A program made the translations under genes and the position numbers. The notes beneath the pieces are model-generated. The model was given only the letters and a program-made list of their open reading frames with translations, ran no database searches and was not told the origin of the DNA. Shown here piece after piece: positions 1 through 6,276 of a stretch of DNA of 7,777 nt. Source of the stretch: an uncultured Streptococcus sp. (GTDB lineage: Bacteria; Bacillota; Bacilli; Lactobacillales; Streptococcaceae); NCBI GenBank assembly GCA_916048145.1, contig CAJZGT010000059.1, forward strand, positions 1-7,777, given 5' to 3'. Position 1 is the stretch's first letter. Every line of letters starts with the position of its first letter.

Positions 1-38
1 CCACATTCTTCATTAAGAGATTTTACTTCGTATGTCAT
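1..38 (-). CDS. purF: Amidophosphoribosyltransferase PurF, N-terminal fragment (cut by window edge)
   Basis: Only the first 12 complete codons and two bases of the next are inside the window, reading MTYEVKSLNEEC and then probably G. This matches the start of PurF (glutamine PRPP amidotransferase), which makes phosphoribosylamine from PRPP and glutamine in the first committed step of purine synthesis. In the Bacillus-type enzyme an 11-residue propeptide is removed so that Cys12 becomes the N-terminal catalytic nucleophile. Here the cysteine is also residue 12, within the expected NEEC context. The gene lies 92 nt after purL in the same direction and no terminator is visible in the gap, so it is probably co-transcribed. 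The Shine-Dalgarno is weak: an AGG about eight bases before ATG. The identification rests on this short match plus its position after purL. Confidence 0.88.
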   Translation of the reverse strand, partial: MTYEVKSLNEEC

Positions 39-130
39 TTTTTATACCTAATTTTCATTTGCAATCGTCAAGAGATAAATTTACATGACTTTTACATTAC
101 TGATACTATCTATTAGAAAATCTGCAAGTC

Positions 131-3100
131 TTATTTTCCAGTGAAATATTTAACCGCTGACGCAAACAGGTGCTGGTCTTTATTTCCTGGGATGTTTTGG
201 AAAAGACCTTCCTCATAACGTTCTGAGTGGCCCATCTTACCGATGATTTGGCCGTTCTTGCTGGTAATTCCTTCGATGGCATGGACAGAACCATTCGGAT
301 TGTACTTAGAGTCCATGCTTGGTTTGCCGTCAAAGTCAACGTATTGGCTAAAGATTTGACCATTGTCACGGAGCTCTGCAAATTCCTCAGCCGTCACGAC
401 AAACTTCCCTTCACCGTGTGAAACAGGAATAGCGTGGATATCTCCCACTTGCACTCCAGCAAGCCATGGTGAATTAGTATTGGCAATACGAGTTTCCACC
501 ATCTTGGCCACGTGTTGGTTGGCATCATTGTAGAAGAGGGTTGGACTAGTACTACTAGCATCCTCGAAGTTTCCGTATGGAAGAAGACCTGATTTGACCA
601 AGGCCTGGAATCCATTACAGATACCGATAATCAAGCCACCACGAGCGATAAAGCTATCAATAGCCGCACGCACTTTTTCATTGAGAAGGATATTGACGAT
701 AAACTTAGCCGATCCATCTGGCTCATCCGCAGCTGAGAATCCACCTGCAAAGAAGAGAATGTTAGCTTTACTGATGTTGTCAACCATGGTTTCAACTGAC
801 TTGACAATAGCCTCTTCATTCAAGGTAACAAATGGCACCAAGTTGACCTCTGCACCTTCTTTTTCGAAGGCCTTAGCTGAGTCATATTCTGAGTTAGTTC
901 CTGGGAAGACTGGGATGTAAACCACAGGTTTTTCAACCTTTTCTTTGGCTTTAATCACAACATCTGATACCACAGCTGGTACTTCAGTCAGTTCTTTGGC
1001 TTGAGCAAACTCTGTTGGGTAAACTTCTTCCAGTTTTCCTTGGAAGGCACTGTCAAGTTTCTGTCCATCTAGCTTCACACCGTTGACAAGGAGTGTAAAG
1101 TCTGCTTTTGTTTGACCGATTTTCTCTACTCCAGCAATTTCTTCAGGAGATGTGAAGACAAATCCGCCTAATTGAGCTGTCAAAGCCGTTTCAAGTTCAG
1201 GCAAGGTCACCTCTGCACCAATATGATTTCCAAAGGTAGCAAGAGCCAAACTTTCAACCACACCGCCGTATTTGACAGCTGAAGCCGCTGTTACTTTGTG
1301 AGCCTTTTGAAGGGCTTCAAATTGAGTAAAGTTTTTCTTAATTAAGTCAAAATCAATCTCTACTGAGAGTGCTTGGCCTGGAATGTAGTAGATGTTTTCC
1401 CCAGCAACTTTAAATTCTGGAGAGAGCACCTTACGGCTATCTGCTGTTGTCACTCCAAAAGCAACCAAGGTTGGTGGCACCGTCAATTCTTCAAAGGTAC
1501 CAGACATAGAGTCCTTACCACCGATAGATGGCAAGCCAAGCTGAATCTGAGCTTCGATAGAGCCTAGGAGAGCTGCTACTGGCTGACCAAAACGCTCTGC
1601 TTGTTTATCCATACGCTCGAAGTACTCTTGGTAAGAGAAACGAGCCTTAGACCAGTTGGCACCAGCAGCAACCAAACGAGCAGTCGCTTCAATAACCGCA
1701 TAAGCAGCACCGTGATATGGAGACCATTCTGCTAGATAAGGGTTGAAACCTTGGGCCATTACTGACGCAGTATGAGTCACACCGTGTTGAACTGGCAACT
1801 TCTGCACAGAAGCCTCAGTTGGTGTAAGTTGGTAGCGACCACCAAGTGGGTGATTAACCGTAGAGCGTCCAACAGAGCAGTCAAAGATAGTCTGTAATCC
1901 TTTTTGACTCGCATGGTTGAGGTCAGATAGAACCGTAAAGGTATCTGCTTCAAGTGTGTCAGCGCTTGTTGTGCGTTCTTCTGGGAGTTTGACATCCTTG
2001 TCCACAACCTTGGCATCAACAACCACTCGTACACCATTGGTATCAAGGAAGCAACGCTCCAAGTCGACGATGGTTTCACCATTCCAGTGCATAACCAGAT
2101 TTGGTTTTTCCGTCACTGTCGCAATCACAACAGCATCAATATTCTCTTTGTTACATTCAGCAACGAAGGCATCTACATCCTCAGGACGAACCACGACTGC
2201 CATCCGTTCTTGAGATTCAGAGATGGCAATTTCTGTACCATTCAAGCCTTGGTATTTAAGAGGAACCTTGTTGAGGTCGATTTCAAGACCGTCTGCTAAT
2301 TCACCGATGGCTACACAGACACCACCAGCACCAAAGTCATTAGACTTCTTGATAAGACGAGTGACATCGCCATTACGGAACAGACGTTGAATCTTGCGTT
2401 CTTCGATAGCATTCCCTTTTTGAACTTCAGCTCCAGCAGTTTCCACGGACTCAACTGTTTGAACCTTAGAAGAACCTGTCGCACCACCGACACCATCACG
2501 TCCAGTCTTACCTCCAAGAAGGATAATGACATCACCAGCTTCCGGTTTTTCACGGACAACATTGCCCTTAGGAGCCGCTCCGACAACAGCACCTAGCTCC
2601 ATGCGTTTAGCTACAAAGCCTGGGTGGAAGTATTCACGAACGTAGGTTGTTGCAAGTCCAATCTGGTTACCGTATGAAGAATAACCATGGGCCGCTGTTT
2701 TAGAAATGACTTGTTGTGGCAATTTCCCAGCGCGAGTTTCTGAAATCGGTGCGGTAATATCTCCAGCACCTGAGATACGCATAGCTTGGTAAACATATGA
2801 GCGACCTGATAATGGGTCACGAATAGCACCACCGATACAAGTAGCCGCCCCACCAAATGGCTCAATTTCCGTTGGGTGGTTGTGAGTTTCATTCTTGAAC
2901 ATTAGGAGCCATGGCTCTTTCACACCATCAACATCCACTTCGATTTCAACTGAGCAAGCATTGATTTCGTCTGACACTTCCATGTCATCCAAACGTCCAT
3001 TGGCACGCTCATAACGACCGAAAACAGTCGCCATATCCATCAATGTTTGAGGTTTTTCAGAACGCCCCAACTCATCGCGCATAGCGATATATTTATCATA

Positions 3101-3856
3101 GGTTGACTGCAATTGTTTTTGGAATTTCGATGCGGAGAAATCAATGTGTTTCAACTCTGTCTCAAAAGTCGTGTGACGGCAGTGGTCAGACCAGTAAGTA
3201 TCCAAAACCTTGAGTTCCGTCTCAGTTGGCACGCGCCCTATTGACTTGAAATAATCTTGAATAAAGAGCAAATCATCCACTTCCATTGCCATGCCCTGCT
3301 CGGCCTTGTAGCGGGCAAAGTCCTCTGCTGTATAGCTTTCAAAGAAAGTTAATTTCGGAATGGTCTTATCTGACTCAGAAAATTCCTGCTTGGCAATCCC
3401 TGTCGTGATATCCTTGAAACGAGAATCAACTGGATTAAGCAGGTAGTTTTTGACCGCTTCTAACTCAGCCGCATCAATATCTTTATTAACCAAGTAAAGT
3501 TGGGCTGTATTGACTATTACATCACTCGAACTTCCCAGCAAAAGCAAGGCTTCCTGTGACGAAGCTGCACGTTGGTCAAATTGCCCAGGTAGGCTTTCAA
3601 TGGCAAAGAAAGCATAGTTAGCCAGATCCGCCTGCACAGCAACTTCGTCCAAAACATGGTCTGTCACCTGCTCAGAGAAGATGTGTTTCTCTGCAGGCGC
3701 AAACAAGTCCTCAGCCAAATCAAATACATCATACACTTGCACAATACGAATACTTTTCAAGCTTGAAAGTCCCAAGTTGTGCTGGAGTTCTCTAACCAAA
3801 CTCTCTGACTTGACCTGAAAATCAGCCTTTTTTTCAACAAAAATACGTTTATCCAT
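131..3856 (-). CDS. purL: Phosphoribosylformylglycinamidine synthase, single-chain long form
   Basis: This cytosolic enzyme converts FGAR, glutamine and ATP to FGAM, the fourth step of de novo purine synthesis. It is 1241 aa from the chosen ATG. This is the fused form, with synthase and glutaminase in one chain, unlike the separate PurS, PurL and PurQ of Bacillus. Visible landmarks are WSDHCRHTTF from residue 222, the HNHPTE nucleotide-binding signature at 325-330, a glycine-rich GRDGVGGATG near 450, FGAGGVCVAIGE near 507, and GGKDSMSG from 779. The C-terminal class I glutaminase domain starts near residue 1000. Its triad is Cys1080 in GICNGFQ, with His1210 and Glu1212 in MGHSER. All key residues are present and nothing is broken. 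A TTG codon directly before the ATG (3857-3859) is an alternative start that would add one residue. The ATG is preferred because the family normally begins MDKRIF. The gene is the second cistron of the purine operon. Confidence 0.97.
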   Translation of the reverse strand: MDKRIFVEKKADFQVKSESLVRELQHNLGLSSLKSIRIVQVYDVFDLAEDLFAPAEKHIFSEQVTDHVLDEVAVQADLANYAFFAIESLPGQFDQRAASSQEALLLLGSSSDVIVNTAQLYLVNKDIDAAELEAVKNYLLNPVDSRFKDITTGIAKQEFSESDKTIPKLTFFESYTAEDFARYKAEQGMAMEVDDLLFIQDYFKSIGRVPTETELKVLDTYWSDHCRHTTFETELKHIDFSASKFQKQLQSTYDKYIAMRDELGRSEKPQTLMDMATVFGRYERANGRLDDMEVSDEINACSVEIEVDVDGVKEPWLLMFKNETHNHPTEIEPFGGAATCIGGAIRDPLSGRSYVYQAMRISGAGDITAPISETRAGKLPQQVISKTAAHGYSSYGNQIGLATTYVREYFHPGFVAKRMELGAVVGAAPKGNVVREKPEAGDVIILLGGKTGRDGVGGATGSSKVQTVESVETAGAEVQKGNAIEERKIQRLFRNGDVTRLIKKSNDFGAGGVCVAIGELADGLEIDLNKVPLKYQGLNGTEIAISESQERMAVVVRPEDVDAFVAECNKENIDAVVIATVTEKPNLVMHWNGETIVDLERCFLDTNGVRVVVDAKVVDKDVKLPEERTTSADTLEADTFTVLSDLNHASQKGLQTIFDCSVGRSTVNHPLGGRYQLTPTEASVQKLPVQHGVTHTASVMAQGFNPYLAEWSPYHGAAYAVIEATARLVAAGANWSKARFSYQEYFERMDKQAERFGQPVAALLGSIEAQIQLGLPSIGGKDSMSGTFEELTVPPTLVAFGVTTADSRKVLSPEFKVAGENIYYIPGQALSVEIDFDLIKKNFTQFEALQKAHKVTAASAVKYGGVVESLALATFGNHIGAEVTLPELETALTAQLGGFVFTSPEEIAGVEKIGQTKADFTLLVNGVKLDGQKLDSAFQGKLEEVYPTEFAQAKELTEVPAVVSDVVIKAKEKVEKPVVYIPVFPGTNSEYDSAKAFEKEGAEVNLVPFVTLNEEAIVKSVETMVDNISKANILFFAGGFSAADEPDGSAKFIVNILLNEKVRAAIDSFIARGGLIIGICNGFQALVKSGLLPYGNFEDASSTSPTLFYNDANQHVAKMVETRIANTNSPWLAGVQVGDIHAIPVSHGEGKFVVTAEEFAELRDNGQIFSQYVDFDGKPSMDSKYNPNGSVHAIEGITSKNGQIIGKMGHSERYEEGLFQNIPGNKDQHLFASAVKYFTGK

Positions 3857-3866
3857 CAATTCTTAT

Positions 3867-3872
3867 TCCTTT
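3867..3872 (-). promoter_or_regulatory. purL ribosome binding site, overlapping the stop codon of the purC remnant
   Basis: On the minus strand AAAGGA lies 10 nt before the purL ATG and 7 nt before the TTG that precedes it. The spacing alone would slightly favour TTG, while family N-termini favour ATG. Its first two bases are also the last two of the TAA ending the displaced purC-like tail. That is typical of tightly packed cistrons, where a ribosome ending one gene feeds the next. Confidence 0.6.
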
Positions 3873-3963
3873 ATTTCAGCTCTTGCAATGTTCCCAAATA
3901 ACCTTGCAACTTTTCCCAGACAATCTCGTAGATGCCGGTTAATTTACCTAGCCCCCGACGGAG
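3871..3963 (-). pseudogene. Displaced second copy of the purC 3' end (about 30 codons)
   Basis: Read on the minus strand in one frame, this spacer segment gives LRRGLGKLTGIYEIVWEK, then LQGYLGTLQELK and TAA. The real PurC ends [18 protein letters not shown] then LQDLK. Over the 20 codons starting at the first Arg, 16 residues and 44 of 60 bases are identical by hand count. Of 13 differing codons, 9 are synonymous. The copy has no start codon or ribosome binding site of its own, and an in-frame TAG lies three codons upstream (3973-3975), so it is not an independent gene. It carries seven extra residues (GYLGTLQ) before the final ELK. The synonymous bias suggests that it diverged as part of a working purC and was then cut off, probably by recombination, rather than decaying after a recent local duplication. 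That origin is inference; the similarity is directly visible. Confidence 0.85.
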
Positions 3964-3966
3964 TGT

Positions 3967-3985
3967 AAAGGTCTAGGAGACCTTT
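3967..3985 (-). repeat. Short perfect inverted repeat (hairpin) in the purC-purL spacer
   Basis: Two 8-base arms, AAAGGTCT and AGACCTTT, are perfect reverse complements around a 3-nt loop, so RNA from the minus strand can form a tight hairpin. No run of T follows on the minus strand, so it does not look like an intrinsic terminator. It could be an RNA processing or stability element between cistrons, or a recombination scar. The loop and adjacent arm contain the in-frame TAG that separates the purC-like tail from the open frame above it. I do not recognise it as a named pneumococcal repeat. Confidence 0.5.
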
Positions 3986-4036
3986 TCAGCCTGAGTCCTT
4001 ACATCTGAAAGACGAAGGTTTTCCGTTTCTAACAGA

Positions 4037-4744
4037 TTATTTCAAATCCTGCAATTTCTCCCAAACAATCTCGTAAACGTCGGTTAGTTCTCCCAATCCT
4101 CTACGGAAAACATCCTTGTCCATGTGGTTGCCATCCGCATCCCACAAGCGGCAGTTATCTGGTGAAAATTCGTCTGCCAAGATAATCTTGCCATCCTTAT
4201 CAAAACCGAACTCTAGTTTAAAGTCAATCAACTTAAGACCAATCTCAGCAAACCAGGCTTTCAAGAGTTCATTGATTCGACGAGTTTCTTCCTTCAAGTA
4301 GGCGATTTGCTGGTCATCCGCAATCTTTAGGAATTTCACATGCTCGTCATTGATAAATGGATCATCCAAATCATCATTTTTATAGTAAAATTCGACAATC
4401 GGAGTCTCAAATGCGATACCTTCGTCTACGCCAAAACGTTTTGAAAAGGAACCAGCCGTGTAGTTACGGAGCACAACTTCCAAAGGAATAATCTTAACCT
4501 TTTTATTGAGTTGTTCCGTATCTGAAAGTTTCTCCACAAAGTGAGTCGCCACACCAGCCGCATTTAATTTCTCAAAAATAAAAGATGAGATCTGATTATT
4601 CAAGACTCCCTTACCTGCAATCTGCTCCTTCTTGACACCATTGAAAGCAGTCGCCTGGTCCTTGTAAGTTGAAATAATAAGATTTTCATCCTCAGTTGTA
4701 TAGATATCTTTAGCTTTTCCCGAATAGATTAATTGTTTTGACAT
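4037..4744 (-). CDS. purC: SAICAR synthase (phosphoribosylaminoimidazole-succinocarboxamide synthase)
   Basis: This cytosolic ATP-dependent ligase joins aspartate to CAIR to make SAICAR in the purine pathway. The 235 aa is the usual bacterial length. The N-terminal ATP-binding loop is visible as YSGKAKDIY (residues 7-15). The first family signature is [18 protein letters not shown] (88-105). The second is [13 protein letters not shown] (173-185), followed by [15 protein letters not shown] (188-202), which helps form the nucleotide and metal site. The frame stays open upstream to 4879, but the start is placed at ATG 4744. The family begins [17 protein letters not shown] lies 11 nt before that ATG, and the upstream extension would run through the promoter and comAB terminator. 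It is the first gene of the purine operon. Its 3' end may be a recombination replacement, because a diverged copy of the same end lies downstream in the spacer. Confidence 0.97.
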   Translation of the reverse strand: MSKQLIYSGKAKDIYTTEDENLIISTYKDQATAFNGVKKEQIAGKGVLNNQISSFIFEKLNAAGVATHFVEKLSDTEQLNKKVKIIPLEVVLRNYTAGSFSKRFGVDEGIAFETPIVEFYYKNDDLDDPFINDEHVKFLKIADDQQIAYLKEETRRINELLKAWFAEIGLKLIDFKLEFGFDKDGKIILADEFSPDNCRLWDADGNHMDKDVFRRGLGELTDVYEIVWEKLQDLK

Positions 4745-4747
4745 TTT

Positions 4748-4760
4748 AAAGTTCGCCTTT
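4748..4760 (-). promoter_or_regulatory. Possible PurR box (PurBox-like) overlapping the purC ribosome binding site
   Basis: The minus strand reads AAAGGCGAACTTT. The PurBox known from Bacillus and Lactococcus is AWWWCCGAACWWT, and the site matches 11 of 13 positions, with mismatches at positions 4 and 5. The conserved CGAAC core is intact. A second CGAA core lies 7 bases upstream on the same strand (4759-4762). A third occurs on the opposite strand at 4815-4818, beyond the promoter. The site lies between the expected transcription start and the purC ATG and includes the Shine-Dalgarno AAAGG. Bound PurR could block transcription or initiation here, but PurBoxes usually lie upstream of the promoter, so this is tentative. 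Confidence 0.3.
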
Positions 4761-4776
4761 CGTATTACTTGAGCAC

Positions 4777-4805
4777 ATTCTACCATAAAAAACCTAAAAT
4801 TACAA
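4777..4805 (-). promoter_or_regulatory. Sigma-A promoter of the purine operon (purC promoter)
   Basis: On the minus strand a -35 element TTGTAA (4800-4805) is separated by exactly 17 nt from a -10 element TAGAAT (4777-4782). A TG one base before the -10 makes it an extended -10 promoter, common in streptococci. Transcription would start near 4770, giving a leader of only about 25 nt before the purC ATG, too short for a purine riboswitch. The promoter lies just after the comAB terminator, so it fits as the start of a separate purC-purL-purF transcript. Confidence 0.75.
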
Positions 4806-4846
4806 GAATTTAAACGAATAAATAGTAGGTGTGTTTCAAAAATCAT

Positions 4847-4884
4847 AAAGAAAAAAACTGCAAGAAGAATCTTTCTCACAGTTT
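4847..4884 (-). terminator. Intrinsic terminator of the comAB operon
   Basis: On the minus strand, 31 nt after the comB stop, two 12-nt arms pair around a 6-nt loop (4855-4884). The outer six base pairs are AAACTG with CAGTTT, and two of the inner pairs are G-U. The stem is followed directly by a T-rich tail, TTTTCTTT (4847-4854), so with the last three stem bases there is a run of seven T before one C. This is a standard Rho-independent terminator. The opposite strand has no T run after the stem, so it acts in one direction. The stem is A/T-rich, so readthrough into purC is possible. Confidence 0.8.
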
Positions 4885-4914
4885 AAAAATCATTTAACTC
4901 TAAAAACACGAACA

Positions 4915-6264
4915 TTACTCTTTGTTCAAAAATTGATCCAAATAATAACGTAGGTAACTTTTCTTACCTGTAATCATCTGTAGGCGACCCTCCACCCCAT
5001 ATCGAAGTTTTTCAGCCTGCTCCGAAGTTAGATTAGTCTCCGCCTCAATTTTAAAGAAATTCCCTTTTTCAGTCTTGGTAGCTGTCGCATCAATACTTGT
5101 AATAGTAGAATCTAGGAAAAGTTGATTCTTGGCATCATGAGTAGTAGTATAGCGAACAGAATCACCGACCTTGATCCTTGCTACATCTTTTGAACTTAGA
5201 TAAGCTGTGAGTTTGGCTTTCCCTTCTTTTTCCAAGGACGGATAGAGTTGGGCTAGTAAGGCACCTTCTGCTACCATGGTAGAATCACTAGTCTCAGGAT
5301 TAAGGTGAAGCACCCCATCCTCACTCGCCGTAATTTTCCCCTTGTCTAGAAGACTTCCCTGAACCTTCTTGCCTGACTCTGCTTCCAAGATTTTCTGATC
5401 TAGAAGGGTCAATTCCTGACCAACCTTTGCCAAGTGTTGGGATTTAAGGGACTCCAATTGACTGCTTAAGCCTGACGCATAGGCTTGCTGGGTACCTGAA
5501 CCTGCATACTGAACACGGTAAGTAGCAAGACTAGATTCTAACTGAGAAAGATGCGCTTCCACCTGCGAAATTGTCTGAGCCTTAGCTTGCGGATTTTCCT
5601 CTCCCTGAGACTTGTAGGACTGGTAGAGAGAGTAGGCTAGATTCTGACTGGCCAAGGAAGCACCTGTTTCAATAGCTGACTTAGCTGTCTGGTAATCGCG
5701 AATTTTAGCCTCTGTTTGGCTGATGAGGTTACCGATTTCGGCTTGGGTTTGACTAGCTGCTGCATTCTGGGACGCGATGGTCTCATTTTGTTGCGATGTA
5801 CTAGCCCTAAGACTGCCTGCTTGACTGATGTAGTCGCGAAAGGTGGCTTGGTAGCCAAACTTATCCTCCTCTGGAAAGTGGTTCTCCCCTTCTTGCAGAC
5901 TCTTTTGCAAATACTCCAATTGCTTTTTTTGATCCTTGAGCATGTCCAACTGACTAGCATAGGCCTCCGCTTGGACACCCTCTGCCCCTTCCTGGTATTG
6001 AAGCAGAAGCTCCCCCTTTTTAACCAGCTTATTTTCTTCCAAATGATTGACAAGAATACGATTGTTGCTAGTTGACTGGATATTTGCAAGGATACGACTA
6101 GGCTCGACAGTAGCTCTAGTAGACAAACTCATCTCCTTCTCTGCAACAGTTGCAAAGCCAAGTAAACAGACAAGTAGAAGGGACATGGGTACAATCACTC
6201 GACTGGAAAAATTATGGTAACGACGATTATAAAACTCCGCGCTTTCTAAAAATTCTGGTTTCAT
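4915..6264 (-). CDS. comB: ComB, membrane-fusion accessory protein for export of competence-stimulating peptide
   Basis: ComB works with the ABC transporter ComA to export the ComC-derived pheromone that triggers natural transformation. The protein is 449 aa, the pneumococcal ComB length, and begins [18 protein letters not shown] as I remember that protein. A short N-terminal cytoplasmic segment precedes one membrane-spanning helix at about residues 22-41. The rest is outside the membrane in the HlyD/LcnD-like pattern of bacteriocin-secretion accessory proteins. A lipoyl-like beta segment (about 50-95) leads to a long region rich in Gln, Ser, Ala and Glu, likely coiled-coil hairpin (about 100-300). 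A second beta half starts with [16 protein letters not shown] near 305 and runs to about 430. The start lies 12 nt after the comA stop with a strong AAAGAGGAG ribosome binding site, indicating co-transcription and coupled translation. The promoter with its ComE site should lie upstream of comA, outside the window. Confidence 0.96.
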   Translation of the reverse strand: MKPEFLESAEFYNRRYHNFSSRVIVPMSLLLVCLLGFATVAEKEMSLSTRATVEPSRILANIQSTSNNRILVNHLEENKLVKKGELLLQYQEGAEGVQAEAYASQLDMLKDQKKQLEYLQKSLQEGENHFPEEDKFGYQATFRDYISQAGSLRASTSQQNETIASQNAAASQTQAEIGNLISQTEAKIRDYQTAKSAIETGASLASQNLAYSLYQSYKSQGEENPQAKAQTISQVEAHLSQLESSLATYRVQYAGSGTQQAYASGLSSQLESLKSQHLAKVGQELTLLDQKILEAESGKKVQGSLLDKGKITASEDGVLHLNPETSDSTMVAEGALLAQLYPSLEKEGKAKLTAYLSSKDVARIKVGDSVRYTTTHDAKNQLFLDSTITSIDATATKTEKGNFFKIEAETNLTSEQAEKLRYGVEGRLQMITGKKSYLRYYLDQFLNKE

Positions 6265-6276
6265 CCTCTCCTCTTT

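Noticed and set aside
35..58. A seven-codon reading frame (MKIRYKK) just before purF whose TGA overlaps the purF ATG, like a leader peptide.
   Set aside because: It has no Shine-Dalgarno, and its A/T-rich codons are what chance would give in this spacer. A regulatory leader would need strain conservation that I cannot see.
39..130. Possible internal promoter for purF from TTGACG and TATAAA.
   Set aside because: The spacing is 19 nt and the -10 would lie against the start codon, so transcription would begin inside purF. Co-transcription from purC fits better.
594..920. Plus-strand open frame of 108 codons inside purL.
   Set aside because: It lies antisense to the purL glutaminase domain, has no recognisable motif or ribosome binding site, and reflects codon bias of the real gene. 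The same applies to other plus-strand and off-frame reading frames in purL, comB and comA.
3829..3835. A run of seven A near codon 9 of purL that might permit slippage or phase variation.
   Set aside because: It encodes ordinary Glu-Lys-Lys codons in a housekeeping gene, is short, and the frame is intact. There is no sign of regulated slippage.
4813..4820. AACGAATA on the plus strand, one base off the SigX/ComX box TACGAATA.
   Set aside because: It would drive transcription antisense toward comB, no gene or other promoter feature follows, and a 7 of 8 match is expected by chance in A/T-rich DNA.
4745..4879. The purC frame stays open 45 codons upstream of the chosen ATG, giving a possible 280-residue protein with a hydrophobic N-terminus.
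   Set aside because: The extension runs through the purC promoter and into the comAB terminator, and the family starts at MSKQ with a Shine-Dalgarno 11 nt ahead. The hydrophobic look comes from T-rich non-coding DNA.
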